This document shows, one piece after another, positions 36,268 to 44,392 of a stretch of 64,000 nt of DNA. The notes below the pieces were generated by a model, which worked only from the letters and a program-made list of their open reading frames with translations, searched no databases and had not been told where the DNA came from. Where the stretch lies: positions 62,001-126,000 of the forward strand of contig CBDBVC010000043.1 in NCBI GenBank assembly GCA_965212525.1. Reading direction: 5' to 3'. Numbering within the stretch: the stretch's first letter is position 1; the number at the start of each line of letters is the position of its first letter. The position numbers were made by a program, and so were the translations under genes. The DNA is from SZUA-38 sp965212525. Lineage in GTDB: Bacteria > Pseudomonadota > Gammaproteobacteria > Xanthomonadales > SZUA-38.

Positions 36268-36918
36268 TCAGGTTCGGGTGGCAATGATTCGGCTGACGAA
36301 AGGGTCTTCATGCTTGTATTTGGCCATGCCCTGTCCGGTTCGTCGATAGCTGACACTGAAGCCGTGCTGCTGTTGCAGTGACTCGACCAGCTTGTCGGTC
36401 TCCACATAGCGACGAAAATGTCCCTCAAACAGCTTGTCGATATTGGCATCCAGGTCACAACGGAATTCCAGATAGAGATTGTCACCGGTGTGGGTGACGG
36501 CTGAGAGCGCAGTCAGGAACAACTGCTCCTGCTCATCATCCAGCGTGTGCAGGAAAAAACGCGAGTAGATGTTCAGCGGCATGTCATCAACACGTGCCTG
36601 GTTCATGGCCTTGCTGACATCATTGCTGCTGGTCACATCGCCACAGATGAACGTCGCCTCGAGCGATGACATGCGATCTGCCTTCTGCTGATTGTGCCGA
36701 ATGGCTTCTTCGGACAGATCCAGCGCGGTGACGTGAAATCCATGGCGCGCCAGGTAGATCGAATCCCTGCCGTTGCCACATCCGAATTCGACAACCGGAC
36801 GAGTCTTGTCTGCCTCGGTTGCCAGCATGACACAGAACTGCGACGGAATGTCGATTTCCCAATGGGCATAAAAATCGTCCCAGTAGTCACTTTCGTGACG
36901 CAGATTCTTGTCGGACAT
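36268..36918 (-). CDS. Class I SAM-dependent methyltransferase
   Basis: A 216-residue cytosolic protein. The SAM-binding motif I is V-V-E-F-G-C-G-N-G-R-D-S-I-Y-L-A at about 42-57. The following acidic residue is in V-T-A-L-D-L-S, motif II-like residues lie in F-I-C-G-D-V-T, and a later N-I-Y-S-R-F-F-L-H-T-L sits at the substrate side. The N-terminal S-D-Y-W-D-D-F-Y matches methyltransferases found in polysaccharide loci. It ends 19 bases before the glycerophosphotransferase-like gene, and the two probably share a transcript. A sugar or polymer-end methyl cap is a reasonable guess. Confidence 0.85.
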   Translation of the reverse strand: MSDKNLRHESDYWDDFYAHWEIDIPSQFCVMLATEADKTRPVVEFGCGNGRDSIYLARHGFHVTALDLSEEAIRHNQQKADRMSSLEATFICGDVTSSNDVSKAMNQARVDDMPLNIYSRFFLHTLDDEQEQLFLTALSAVTHTGDNLYLEFRCDLDANIDKLFEGHFRRYVETDKLVESLQQQHGFSVSYRRTGQGMAKYKHEDPFVSRIIATRT

Positions 36919-36927
36919 GTGGTGTGC

Positions 36928-37173
36928 TCAGGAAGGGTCGGATGAGGATTCGGAAGAACCGGAATCGTCATCATTGCGTTTGGAAGATGACCGCGTGAAC
37001 AGACTCTTGATCTTGTACCAGTAGGTCTTGATCGTCAGGCCAATGGCGACAAAGAAGCCGATGATGATGCTCAGCAGGCCGGAGCCGCTGCCCGGATCCA
37101 GATAAGCCTGTGCCGGTGTGGCGAGCATCAGGCAGGACATCAGGATCAGCAGACTGAATAGGGGTTTGCTCAT
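36928..37173 (-). CDS. Small membrane protein with DPGSGS motif
   Basis: An 81-residue protein. Its signal-like helix (residues 5-23) ends in P-A-Q-A, then comes Y-L-D-P-G-S-G-S, a second helix (L-L-S-I-I-I-G-F-F-V-A-I-G-L) and T-Y-W-Y-K-I-K. The tail is rich in Ser and Asp. Short proteins with D-P-G-[ST]-G-S before a helix and a basic K-x-[FY]-W segment recur next to polysaccharide biosynthesis genes, as I recall; their role is not known. The predicted mature protein would have one membrane helix and a cytosolic acidic tail. I chose ATG 37173 over an upstream TTG. It is the first gene of the minus-strand glycan operon (small protein, methyltransferase, glycerophosphotransferase, YidC), divergent from gmd. 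Confidence 0.7.
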   Translation of the reverse strand: MSKPLFSLLILMSCLMLATPAQAYLDPGSGSGLLSIIIGFFVAIGLTIKTYWYKIKSLFTRSSSKRNDDDSGSSESSSDPS

Positions 37174-37352
37174 GACGAAACATTTGCTGTGTGACAATCT
37201 GGTTACGATACCGAAAAAATCGCCAATGGCAACCTTTGAGTCCGTTCAGGTACCATTTATTCTGCCGTCGAGAGGTATCAGGTTCTTAACTTGCATGACG
37301 AATTGTACTACGATGTCAGCCCCCGCACGCACACAGGAATTGCGAATCTTTC

Positions 37353-38324
37353 ATGAGTACCGCATTTGTAACCGGCATCACCGGTCAGGATGGTGCCTAT
37401 CTGGCTCAGTTGTTACTGCAAAAGGGTTATCGAGTCATCGGTCTGAAACCGCGGCGAAGCATCGGTGATGATGCACTTGCCAGACTCAACTGGCTTGGCA
37501 TCGCCGATGAGGTGACGCTGGTCGATGGTGATCTGACCGATCTCTCTTCGCTGATCCGGATTATTAACGAACATGAGCCCGATGAAGTCTACAACCTGGC
37601 GGCACAGTCCTTTGTCGGAAGTTCCTGGCAGCAGCCCATACTGACCGGGCAGGTGACCGGGCTGGGTGCGGTCAACGTGCTGGAAGCGATTCGTCTGGTC
37701 AGGCCCGAGTGCCGGTTCTATCAGGCATCCACATCGGAGATGTACGGCAAGATTCAGGAGCCCAGGCAGTCGGAAACCACACCGTTCTATCCGCGTTCAC
37801 CCTACGCGGCGGCCAAGCTGTATGCCCATTCGATGACGGTCAACTACCGCGAGAGCTTTGGTCTCTATGCCTGCAGCGGCATCCTGTTCAATCACGAGTC
37901 ACCACTGCGCGGGCTCGAATTCGTGACGCGAAAGGTGACCGACGCCGTGGCACGAATCAAACTGGGCCAGCAGGAGAAACTGGCGCTGGGCAATATCGAC
38001 TCTAAGCGTGACTGGGGTCACGCCAGGGATTACGTTAAGGCCATGTGGCTGATGTTGCAGCAGGAGACGGCAGACGATTACGTTATTGCAACCGGTGTCA
38101 CAACGACAGTGCGTGACATGTGCCAGATTGCCTTCGACTACGTCGGACTCGAGGCAGATGACCACATCGAAATCGACCCGGCCTTCTTCAGACCCGCCGA
38201 TGTCGAGATTCTGCTGGGCGACCCCAGCAAGGCAAGAAAACAGCTCGACTGGGAGCCGGAAACCAGCCTCAGGGAAATGATCGAGGAAATGGTTGATGCC
38301 GATCTGGAGCGTTTGAGAGACTGA
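37353..38324 (+). CDS. gmd: GDP-mannose 4,6-dehydratase
   Basis: Converts GDP-D-mannose to GDP-4-keto-6-deoxy-D-mannose. A 323-residue extended short-chain dehydrogenase, matching the shorter bacterial form. The NADP-binding T-G-I-T-G-Q-D-G-A-Y-L-A is at the N-terminus. The catalytic Thr/Ser-Glu region is S-T-S-E-M-Y-G near 128, with the Y-x-x-x-K in Y-P-R-S-P-Y-A-A-A-K. The product loop N-H-E-S-P-L-R-G and D-W-G-H-A-R-D-Y are both typical. The reductase gene starts two bases after its stop. The downstream sugar is probably GDP-D-rhamnose, though GDP-fucose or perosamine routes share this step. It is divergent from the glycan operon on the minus strand. Confidence 0.95.
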   Translation: MSTAFVTGITGQDGAYLAQLLLQKGYRVIGLKPRRSIGDDALARLNWLGIADEVTLVDGDLTDLSSLIRIINEHEPDEVYNLAAQSFVGSSWQQPILTGQVTGLGAVNVLEAIRLVRPECRFYQASTSEMYGKIQEPRQSETTPFYPRSPYAAAKLYAHSMTVNYRESFGLYACSGILFNHESPLRGLEFVTRKVTDAVARIKLGQQEKLALGNIDSKRDWGHARDYVKAMWLMLQQETADDYVIATGVTTTVRDMCQIAFDYVGLEADDHIEIDPAFFRPADVEILLGDPSKARKQLDWEPETSLREMIEEMVDADLERLRD

Positions 38325-38326
38325 CA

Positions 38327-39325
38327 ATGACATCCGGGGCAGCCAGCGGAAAGCGACTCCTGCTCACCAATGGCAGCGGATTCGTCGGCACACACCTGAT
38401 ACGCCGGTTGCTGGACCAGGGTCACAGTGTCGTTGCCTGGCACATCGATGAGTTGACCGAAGCACAGCTGGGCTGGGCGGTTGAGTGGCATCGTGTGGAC
38501 ATCACCGATGAGGTGCGCGTGTCATCGATGCTGAAGCAGTCAGACGCTGAAGCAGTCGTCCACCTGGCCGCCATCTCGGACGTTCCCACAGCGATCAGAA
38601 AACCGGCGATGACCTGGTCGATCAATGTGCTGGGTACCCTCAATCTTCTGGCCGCCGTTTCGCAGCACCGGCCCGAATGCAGGATTCTGTACATCGGATC
38701 GGGTGATGCCTATGGCGAGAGCTTCAACCATGACGGCATCGTCAGCGAATCATCGCCACTGCTGCCGCAAAACCCCTATTCAGCGTCCAAGGCTGCTGCC
38801 GAGCTGGCAGTACAGGAATTTGCCAGACGCGGTGCCGTTCAGGCAATTTGTACCAGGCCCTTCAATCATATCGGCCCCGGGCAGTCGATCCGCTTTGCCA
38901 TTCCGTCATTCAGTCATCAGATTGCGAGTATCGAGGCCGGGCATTCGGATGCCGTGCTGCGTGTCGGCAATCTGGAAGCAGAGCGGGATTTCACCGATGT
39001 GCGGGATGTGGTTCAGGCCTACTCACGCTTGCTCGACTGCCCTGCAGAAGTCTATGACGGCCGTTCGCTGAACATATGCTCGGGCAGGGCGCGCAGCATG
39101 CAATCGGTACTCGATGAGCTGCTGCATCTGAGTGAATGCGATATACGTATCGAAACCGACCCGGAACGGCTGCGACCGTCTGATACCCCCCGTATCGTAG
39201 GCAGTCATGAGAGGCTGAATCAGCTGACCGGCTGGTCACCCGAACTGTCGATCAGTCAGACGCTGAATGATGCCCTGAACGAGGCCAGAGCGCTTGTCGA
39301 GTCCGGCCCGAACGCCCGGCACTAG
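38327..39325 (+). CDS. rmd: GDP-6-deoxy-4-keto-mannose reductase (Rmd-like) NAD-dependent epimerase/dehydratase
   Basis: A 332-residue extended SDR protein. The cofactor motif is N-G-S-G-F-V-G-T-H-L-I near 16-26. The active site is at G-S-G-D-A-Y-G near 125 and N-P-Y-S-A-S-K near 145. Later come R-P-F-N-H-I-G-P-G-Q and D-F-T-D-V-R-D-V-V-Q-A-Y, as in Rmd and related reductases. Next to gmd this most simply makes GDP-D-rhamnose for an O-antigen or exopolysaccharide. I cannot rule out a different stereochemistry from sequence alone. Its stop overlaps the convergent manA gene by four bases, so the two transcripts run into each other. Confidence 0.85.
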   Translation: MTSGAASGKRLLLTNGSGFVGTHLIRRLLDQGHSVVAWHIDELTEAQLGWAVEWHRVDITDEVRVSSMLKQSDAEAVVHLAAISDVPTAIRKPAMTWSINVLGTLNLLAAVSQHRPECRILYIGSGDAYGESFNHDGIVSESSPLLPQNPYSASKAAAELAVQEFARRGAVQAICTRPFNHIGPGQSIRFAIPSFSHQIASIEAGHSDAVLRVGNLEAERDFTDVRDVVQAYSRLLDCPAEVYDGRSLNICSGRARSMQSVLDELLHLSECDIRIETDPERLRPSDTPRIVGSHERLNQLTGWSPELSISQTLNDALNEARALVESGPNARH

Positions 39326-40533
39326 GTGCCCGGGCGACACAGGTATATGTCACAGCCTGAGGAATCGGTGCTGATTTCCACATCCGAGTGTGCACTGACG
39401 TAGATGGCCTCACCCCGGCAGAGAGTGGATTGATGCAGTCCTGCGCCTATCTCCACTTGACCGTTCAATACCATCAGTATGGTGCCGGCTATCAGAGACA
39501 GCCGGCCTGTTGTGCTGATGCTGATTCGCTCGACAATGAAATCTGGAACAGGAACAGCATAGCTGTGGTGTCTTGCGCTGTGACCAGAATCGTCCTGGCC
39601 ATTATTGATGAGGGTCGCGCTGACTTTCGTGACCGGTTCGGATGAGAACGAGATCGTCTGCAGCAGTTCATCGATATCGACGTGTTTCGGTGTCAGGCCA
39701 CAGCGCAGGACGTTGTCTGAGTTGGTCATGGCTTCGATACACTGGCCACTGAGATAGGCATGCGGGATATTGCTGTCCTGAAAGATGGCCTCGCCCGGAG
39801 ACAGGTGCACGACATTCATCAGCATCATGCACAGCACGCCTCGATCGAACTGCTGGTCCGGATCCGGGTTCTGATGATGCCACTGCGACATCCAGTACCG
39901 GTAATCTGTCCTGTCGCTGACCTCGGCGCATTCTGGAAATAGTGGCCGCAGCCACGCTGCTCGCTCGGAGTCGGTACTTGCCATGATGCGCCTGAACAAG
40001 GCTTCAATGCCGCCTTGACTGGCCTGCTGCAGCAGTGGCTGCAGTGACCGGTGGGTGGCCAGTGACTGCCGTACCGCATCGATTGGCCTGAAGCCATAGA
40101 GCAGATAGAAATCGCTCAGAGCCACGGCCAGTTCAGGTTTGGCATTGCGGTCGACGTAGTTGCGTGCCGGATCATCGATTGAAATACCGGCCTCGGTTTC
40201 ACGATCGAATCCGGCTTCAGCCTGCTCCCTGTTGGGATGAACCTGTATCGAAAGCGGTCGAGCCACATCGAGTACCTTGAACAGATAGGGCAGATCGGGT
40301 TGTTTCGTCTCGTTCACCACGAGCCTGAAGTCCGGATCAGTGCGGATCAGCTCATCAAGGGCCCTGGTCTTGCCGCTCAGTTCAACCGTGGATGGTGCAG
40401 TCGGATGAGCCCCCAGCCAGTATTCAGCGACGGGAACGCCATCTCTGCGCTTGGACAGCAGCGTGTTGATATAGTCCGGTCCGCCCCATGCATAGCGCCG
40501 GCACTGGCCTGTCAGACGGTGGAACTCAGTCAT
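39322..40533 (-). CDS. manA: Mannose-6-phosphate isomerase, class I
   Basis: Interconverts fructose 6-phosphate and mannose 6-phosphate, the entry to GDP-mannose, and so feeds gmd next door. A 403-residue protein, the usual length. Family features are Y-A-W-G-G near 14, P-Y-L-F-K-V-L-D-V-A-R-P-L-S-I-Q-V-H-P near 80-98, and the zinc-site pair around I-P-H-A-Y-L-S-G-Q-C-I-E-A-M-T-N-S-D-N-V-L-R-C-G-L-T-P-K-H. The start at ATG 40533 overlaps the end of the Kelch gene by eight bases. An open frame continues far upstream without homology and is ignored. It is last in a three-gene minus-strand operon. Confidence 0.93.
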   Translation of the reverse strand: MTEFHRLTGQCRRYAWGGPDYINTLLSKRRDGVPVAEYWLGAHPTAPSTVELSGKTRALDELIRTDPDFRLVVNETKQPDLPYLFKVLDVARPLSIQVHPNREQAEAGFDRETEAGISIDDPARNYVDRNAKPELAVALSDFYLLYGFRPIDAVRQSLATHRSLQPLLQQASQGGIEALFRRIMASTDSERAAWLRPLFPECAEVSDRTDYRYWMSQWHHQNPDPDQQFDRGVLCMMLMNVVHLSPGEAIFQDSNIPHAYLSGQCIEAMTNSDNVLRCGLTPKHVDIDELLQTISFSSEPVTKVSATLINNGQDDSGHSARHHSYAVPVPDFIVERISISTTGRLSLIAGTILMVLNGQVEIGAGLHQSTLCRGEAIYVSAHSDVEISTDSSGCDIYLCRPGT

Positions 40534-41638
40534 TATCGGCCGCTGGCGCGTCCAGACTGAAGCGGACGATGTCGGCCACAACCCGCTGGTCGGCACGCAT
40601 GCCGCCAGCCAGGTAGAACTGCCCGTTGTGGTGAAGCAGTTTGCGGTGGTCCATGCTCGCCACAGGCAATGGTGTGTGCTGCTCCCAGAAACCGGTCGTC
40701 GTATCGTAACTGAACACCGCATCGGTTGGAGATGAGGGTGTCTTGTTGTAACCAATCCCGTTGTAGTTGTAGGGGTTATCGCTCCCGCCGGCAAACATGA
40801 TCCGCGGCACACCCTGATGCATCACACCCACCGAGGCACTGCGGTAAAGCGGTGGTCCCGGGTGGCTTTGAATGGGCTTCCAGTCGATGCGTGTCAGGTC
40901 GAGCGGATCGATATCGCCGCGGTAGCAGGCATCTGTGATGCGGAATTCGCGTTTACCGGGCTCTTCCAGTGGAACTATCCGCACGCCGTCGCAGATCACC
41001 ATGGACTCACCCACCAGTCCACCGGCGTGCCCGAACAGTGGTTCTCCTGGGAATGCCGTGGCCTGCTGCCAGCTGTCTGTCACCGTGTCATAAATCTGTA
41101 CACGATCGACATTGCGATCCTGATGCCAGCCGGATACCAGATAGATGAACCGGTTTCGATACACCATGGAGACAGCGTCATCGACCGGCACAGGCATGTC
41201 CGACACATGACGCCAGATCCCCGTTGACGTATCGAGGGCCATGACCTCCGGCGTCGAGACTTCGGTGTGATCCTCGGCCACGGTATACCCGCCGAAGAGG
41301 TAGATGATGCCATTGACCAGCTCTGCCGTGCTGGCCAGTCTGGGTTCTCCGGGCACATCAGTCAGTTGCTCGCTTAGGCCGGTGCCTGACTCGAAATTGC
41401 CTTGCCACCGCATCGAAAGCCGGCTCACATCTTTCCACGTCTTGCCAGATTCGAGTCCTAGGAAGGAATATATTTCAATACCATTGGCTGCAGCCTGAAT
41501 CACCGCCGCATTGTTGGAAACTGGCACAGACAGAGCCTGCAGCGTGGATCCATCCTGCCGCTGATGTGTCTGCTGTCCGGCACAGGCAATCAGCAGCAGG
41601 CTTGCAGCCAGTGATGACAATCCTGTCGTTATTCTCAC
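40526..41638 (-). CDS. Kelch-repeat lipoprotein
   Basis: A 370-residue protein with a lipoprotein signal ending L-L-I-A-C (Cys19). At least five Kelch-type repeats follow, with patterns such as N-G-I-I-Y-L-F-G-G-Y near 110, N-R-F-I-Y-L-V-S-G-W near 162, I-M-F-A-G-G near 280 and N-G-Q-F-Y-L-A-G-G near 335, so a six-bladed propeller is expected. It resembles the NanM/galactose-oxidase-like propellers, but no catalytic residues can be named. It is coupled both to the glutaredoxin-like gene upstream (four-base overlap) and to manA downstream (eight-base overlap). It probably acts in the periplasm; its link to the sugar genes is by position only. Confidence 0.82.
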   Translation of the reverse strand: MRITTGLSSLAASLLLIACAGQQTHQRQDGSTLQALSVPVSNNAAVIQAAANGIEIYSFLGLESGKTWKDVSRLSMRWQGNFESGTGLSEQLTDVPGEPRLASTAELVNGIIYLFGGYTVAEDHTEVSTPEVMALDTSTGIWRHVSDMPVPVDDAVSMVYRNRFIYLVSGWHQDRNVDRVQIYDTVTDSWQQATAFPGEPLFGHAGGLVGESMVICDGVRIVPLEEPGKREFRITDACYRGDIDPLDLTRIDWKPIQSHPGPPLYRSASVGVMHQGVPRIMFAGGSDNPYNYNGIGYNKTPSSPTDAVFSYDTTTGFWEQHTPLPVASMDHRKLLHHNGQFYLAGGMRADQRVVADIVRFSLDAPAADND

Positions 41639-41889
41639 GAGGGCCCCCCGCTCGACTCATCAACGGATTCTTCAGCCAGGTTCTTCAGCTGACTGGCGGT
41701 AAATGGCCAGGTCAGACGGTTGCCGGTGTCCGGATTTTCCATTACAGGGATGATGTTTCTGAATGAAGTTAACAATTCAAGATCGATCGAGATATCGATA
41801 TACTTCAGTTCCAGTTGTTGCTGCATGGCCAGTTGTGCTGCTTCGTCACACAATGGACACTCGGCGCGGGTATACAGGTTGAGTTTCAT
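41635..41889 (-). CDS. Glutaredoxin-like (DUF836-type) protein
   Basis: An 84-residue protein. The redox motif C-P-L-C is at about residues 11-14 (L-Y-T-R-A-E-C-P-L-C-D-E-A). I-P-V-M follows near 46-49, the cis-proline position of thioredoxin folds. W-P-F-T-A-S-Q-L comes near the end. Proteins of this size in Proteobacteria are annotated as glutaredoxin family/DUF836. I chose ATG 41889; an extension of ten residues upstream has no homology. It is the first gene of the minus-strand operon with the Kelch lipoprotein and manA, and divergent from sdaA with a 47 bp gap. Confidence 0.82.
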   Translation of the reverse strand: MKLNLYTRAECPLCDEAAQLAMQQQLELKYIDISIDLELLTSFRNIIPVMENPDTGNRLTWPFTASQLKNLAEESVDESSGGPS

Positions 41890-41936
41890 CGCCACATTGT
41901 AAGCGACAGCTGTAAGCAACTGAAGGAAGACTTTGC

Positions 41937-43316
41937 ATGGCAGTCAGCATTTTTGACCTGTTCAAGATCGGCATCGGGCCGTCCAGCTCCCATACCGTCG
42001 GGCCCATGCGCGCGGCGGCCACTTTTGCAGCGCGCCTGTCCGACAGCCAGTTGCTCGAGCGTAGCCGATGGGTGACGGTGGAACTGTTTGGTTCGCTGGG
42101 GCACACCGGTCGTGGCCACGGCACGGACAAGGCGGTGTTGCTGGGCCTGGAGGGTGAGCTGCCTGACCGGATCGATCCGGACAGCATTGCACCCAGGCTG
42201 GATGCGATTCGCGATCAACAATCCGTTAATCTGGGCGGCACCAGACCGATCGAATTCATCGAGAAGAAACACCTCACCTTCCACAAGCGCGAGACGCTGC
42301 CGTATCACAGCAATGGTATGCGTTTCATCGCCTTTGATGCGGATCAGAAAGTACTGGAAAGCCGGGATTACTACTCGGTAGGCGGCGGTTTCGTCGTCAA
42401 CCAGGACGAGGCAGCCGATGATCGTATTGTCACCGATACGACACCGCTGCCCTATGCGTTTTCATCCGGTGACGAACTGTTGCTGCTGTGTGAGCAGAAC
42501 CACCTCAGCATCGCACAGATGATGCTGGAGAATGAAAAAGTCTGGCGCAGCGAGGAGCAGGTTCTGGCTTCGGTTCAGGAAATCTGGCAGGCGATGAAGG
42601 ATTGTGTGACTCGTGGGATCCGAACCGACGGCGTGCTGCCTGGTGGTCTCAAGGTCGCGCGTCGTGCACCGGCGATCCACGAACGCCTGACGGCCATGCC
42701 CGAAGCCAATATGCGTGACCCGCTGTCGATCATGGACTGGGTCAACCTCTATGCCCTGGCCGTCAACGAGGAAAATGCGGCCGGTGGCCGTGTTGTCACT
42801 GCACCCACCAATGGTGCAGCCGGCATCATCCCGGCGGTGATGCATTACTATGATCGCTGCAGCCCGAATGCCGATGAGCTGGGTATCAACCGCTTTCTGC
42901 TCACGGCCGGGGCCATCGGCATACTGTACAAGGAAAATGCTTCCATTTCGGGTGCTGAAGTGGGCTGTCAGGGTGAGGTCGGTGTGGCCTGTTCGATGGC
43001 TGCTGGTGGACTGACGGCGGCCATGGGCGGTACGCCTGCACAGGTCGAGAATGCGGCCGAAATCGGCATGGAACACAATCTCGGGCTGACCTGTGACCCG
43101 ATTGGCGGACTGGTGCAGATTCCCTGCATTGAACGAAATGCCATGGGTGCAATCAAAGCCATTAATGCTCAGCGCATGGCCATGCAGGGCGATGGCAAGC
43201 ACCGTGTCTCTCTGGACAAGGTGATCAAGACCATGCGTGACACCGGTCGTGACATGCAGAGCAAGTACAAGGAGACCTCGCGGGGCGGCCTGGCCGTCAA
43301 TGTCATCGAATGCTGA
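41937..43316 (+). CDS. sdaA: L-serine ammonia-lyase (single chain)
   Basis: Deaminates L-serine to pyruvate with an oxygen-labile [4Fe-4S] cluster. A 459-residue protein, the E. coli type. It begins S-I-F-D-L-F-K-I-G-I-G-P-S-S-S-H-T-V-G-P-M. Conserved T-N-G-A-A-G-I-I-P-A and the cysteines in E-V-G-C-Q-G-E-V-G-V-A-C and L-T-C-D-P-I-G-G fit the cluster ligands. E-T-S-R-G-G-L-A-V near the end is typical. The ATG of the M23 peptidase gene lies inside its last codons, giving a seven-base overlap, although the two products have no obvious shared pathway. Confidence 0.96.
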   Translation: MAVSIFDLFKIGIGPSSSHTVGPMRAAATFAARLSDSQLLERSRWVTVELFGSLGHTGRGHGTDKAVLLGLEGELPDRIDPDSIAPRLDAIRDQQSVNLGGTRPIEFIEKKHLTFHKRETLPYHSNGMRFIAFDADQKVLESRDYYSVGGGFVVNQDEAADDRIVTDTTPLPYAFSSGDELLLLCEQNHLSIAQMMLENEKVWRSEEQVLASVQEIWQAMKDCVTRGIRTDGVLPGGLKVARRAPAIHERLTAMPEANMRDPLSIMDWVNLYALAVNEENAAGGRVVTAPTNGAAGIIPAVMHYYDRCSPNADELGINRFLLTAGAIGILYKENASISGAEVGCQGEVGVACSMAAGGLTAAMGGTPAQVENAAEIGMEHNLGLTCDPIGGLVQIPCIERNAMGAIKAINAQRMAMQGDGKHRVSLDKVIKTMRDTGRDMQSKYKETSRGGLAVNVIEC

Positions 43317-44287
43317 AACTCATCTCGAACAGTACTCGTACGGTTGTCCTGCCTGTTCTGCTCATGGCAGTGCTTGCCAGTACAACTGCAAGCGCCAAGC
43401 GCATCTATTCCTATGTCGATGAAAACGGCATCAAGCACTACACCGATCGCAAGCCCGACACCGATCAACCGGTAACAGAAAAGCTGGTCCGCGATGTCGA
43501 GAACGGCAAGATGGTGACCATGCGTACCGAAGAGAGGGATGATGAGCATGTGTTTCATTTCTTCAATCACTGGCACGGCCCCATCGAGATCGACCTGAAA
43601 CTGTCGACCAGTGATAACATCCGGTCCAACCCACCCCTGCCGGGTCGGTTCCTGCTGCCGGAATACGGTGAGTTCAGGATTGTCACGCTGCAAGCGGTCG
43701 ATCTCAGAAAGAGCTGGCAATACAGCCTTCGAATGAATCGTGCCGTACCCGGTGATCCGGCATCTTCTGTCGATCGTGATCATCTCTATCAGGTGCCGTT
43801 CCGTCGCAGCGACCGATTCTACATAGGGCAGGGGTTTGGTGGCTTTGCCACACATACCGACAGGCAGTCCTACTACGCCATTGATGTGACCATGCCGGTG
43901 GGCACGCCGATTCTGGCCGCCCGTGATGGCATCGTCATGCACATCGAAGAGGATTTCTACGCCAGCGGCGTGAACGATGAGAAACTGGCCCAGCGTGCCA
44001 ATTCGGTGCGGATCCTGCACGAGGATGGCAGCATGGCGATCTACGCTCACCTCAAGCTCGAATCGGTCTCGGTCAAGCCCGGCCGCACGGTGCTGGCCGG
44101 CGAATTGATCGGACTGTCGGGCAATACCGGTTATTCGACCGGACCACATCTGCATTTTGCCATTCAGGTGAACGAGAACACCAGCCTGACGTCGATCCCG
44201 TTTCGTTTTGCTGACAGCAAGGGTCAGGGCTACAGGCCGGAACCCGGTCACTGGCTGTCGGCCAGGGGGATGAGGCAGGCCCGTTAG
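43310..44287 (+). CDS. M23-family (LytM-type) peptidase with DUF4124 domain
   Basis: A 325-residue protein with a signal peptide (cleavage near T-A-S-A). A DUF4124 segment follows at 28-50 (Y-S-Y-V-D-E-N-G-I-K-H-Y-T-D), then a middle beta region. An M23 zinc peptidase domain lies at about 175-300. Zinc-ligand sites are visible: H in T-H-T-D-R-Q, D in Y-A-I-D-V-T-M-P, and the H-x-H of G-P-H-L-H-F, with I-Y-A-H-L before it. All residues needed for peptidoglycan endopeptidase activity therefore seem present, unlike in EnvC/NlpD-type activators. It should act on peptidoglycan in the periplasm. The stop codon lies at the start of a tandem repeat. Confidence 0.92.
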   Translation: MLKLISNSTRTVVLPVLLMAVLASTTASAKRIYSYVDENGIKHYTDRKPDTDQPVTEKLVRDVENGKMVTMRTEERDDEHVFHFFNHWHGPIEIDLKLSTSDNIRSNPPLPGRFLLPEYGEFRIVTLQAVDLRKSWQYSLRMNRAVPGDPASSVDRDHLYQVPFRRSDRFYIGQGFGGFATHTDRQSYYAIDVTMPVGTPILAARDGIVMHIEEDFYASGVNDEKLAQRANSVRILHEDGSMAIYAHLKLESVSVKPGRTVLAGELIGLSGNTGYSTGPHLHFAIQVNENTSLTSIPFRFADSKGQGYRPEPGHWLSARGMRQAR

Positions 44288-44319
44288 CCAGGCCCATTAG
44301 CCAGGCCCATTAGCTAGGC
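44284..44319 (+). repeat. 13-base tandem repeat, about three copies
   Basis: TTAGCCAGGCCCA occurs twice in a row (44284-44296, 44297-44309), followed by a third partial copy TTAGCTAGGC. It begins at the stop codon of the M23 gene and every unit contains TAG. It probably arose by slippage; no function is evident. Confidence 0.75.
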
Positions 44320-44333
44320 AACAGGGATGTATC

Positions 44334-44362
44334 TTCCTGAGTCCCGCTTATTTCTGTATAAT
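44334..44362 (+). promoter_or_regulatory. Sigma-70-like promoter of prfC
   Basis: TTCCTG at 44334-44339, a 17-base spacer and a perfect TATAAT at 44357-44362, about 30 bases before the prfC start codon. It is the best -10 box I noticed in the window. Confidence 0.6.
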
Positions 44363-44392
44363 CGCCGGCCACTTTTTCGATAGTCCTGATTC

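Noticed and set aside
40534..40812. N-terminal extension of manA
   Set aside because: It lies inside the Kelch gene on the same strand in another frame and has no homology to the isomerase.
43169..44251. Open frame of 360 codons on the minus strand opposite sdaA/M23
   Set aside because: The plus strand carries two clear enzyme genes here; the mirror frame has no homology.
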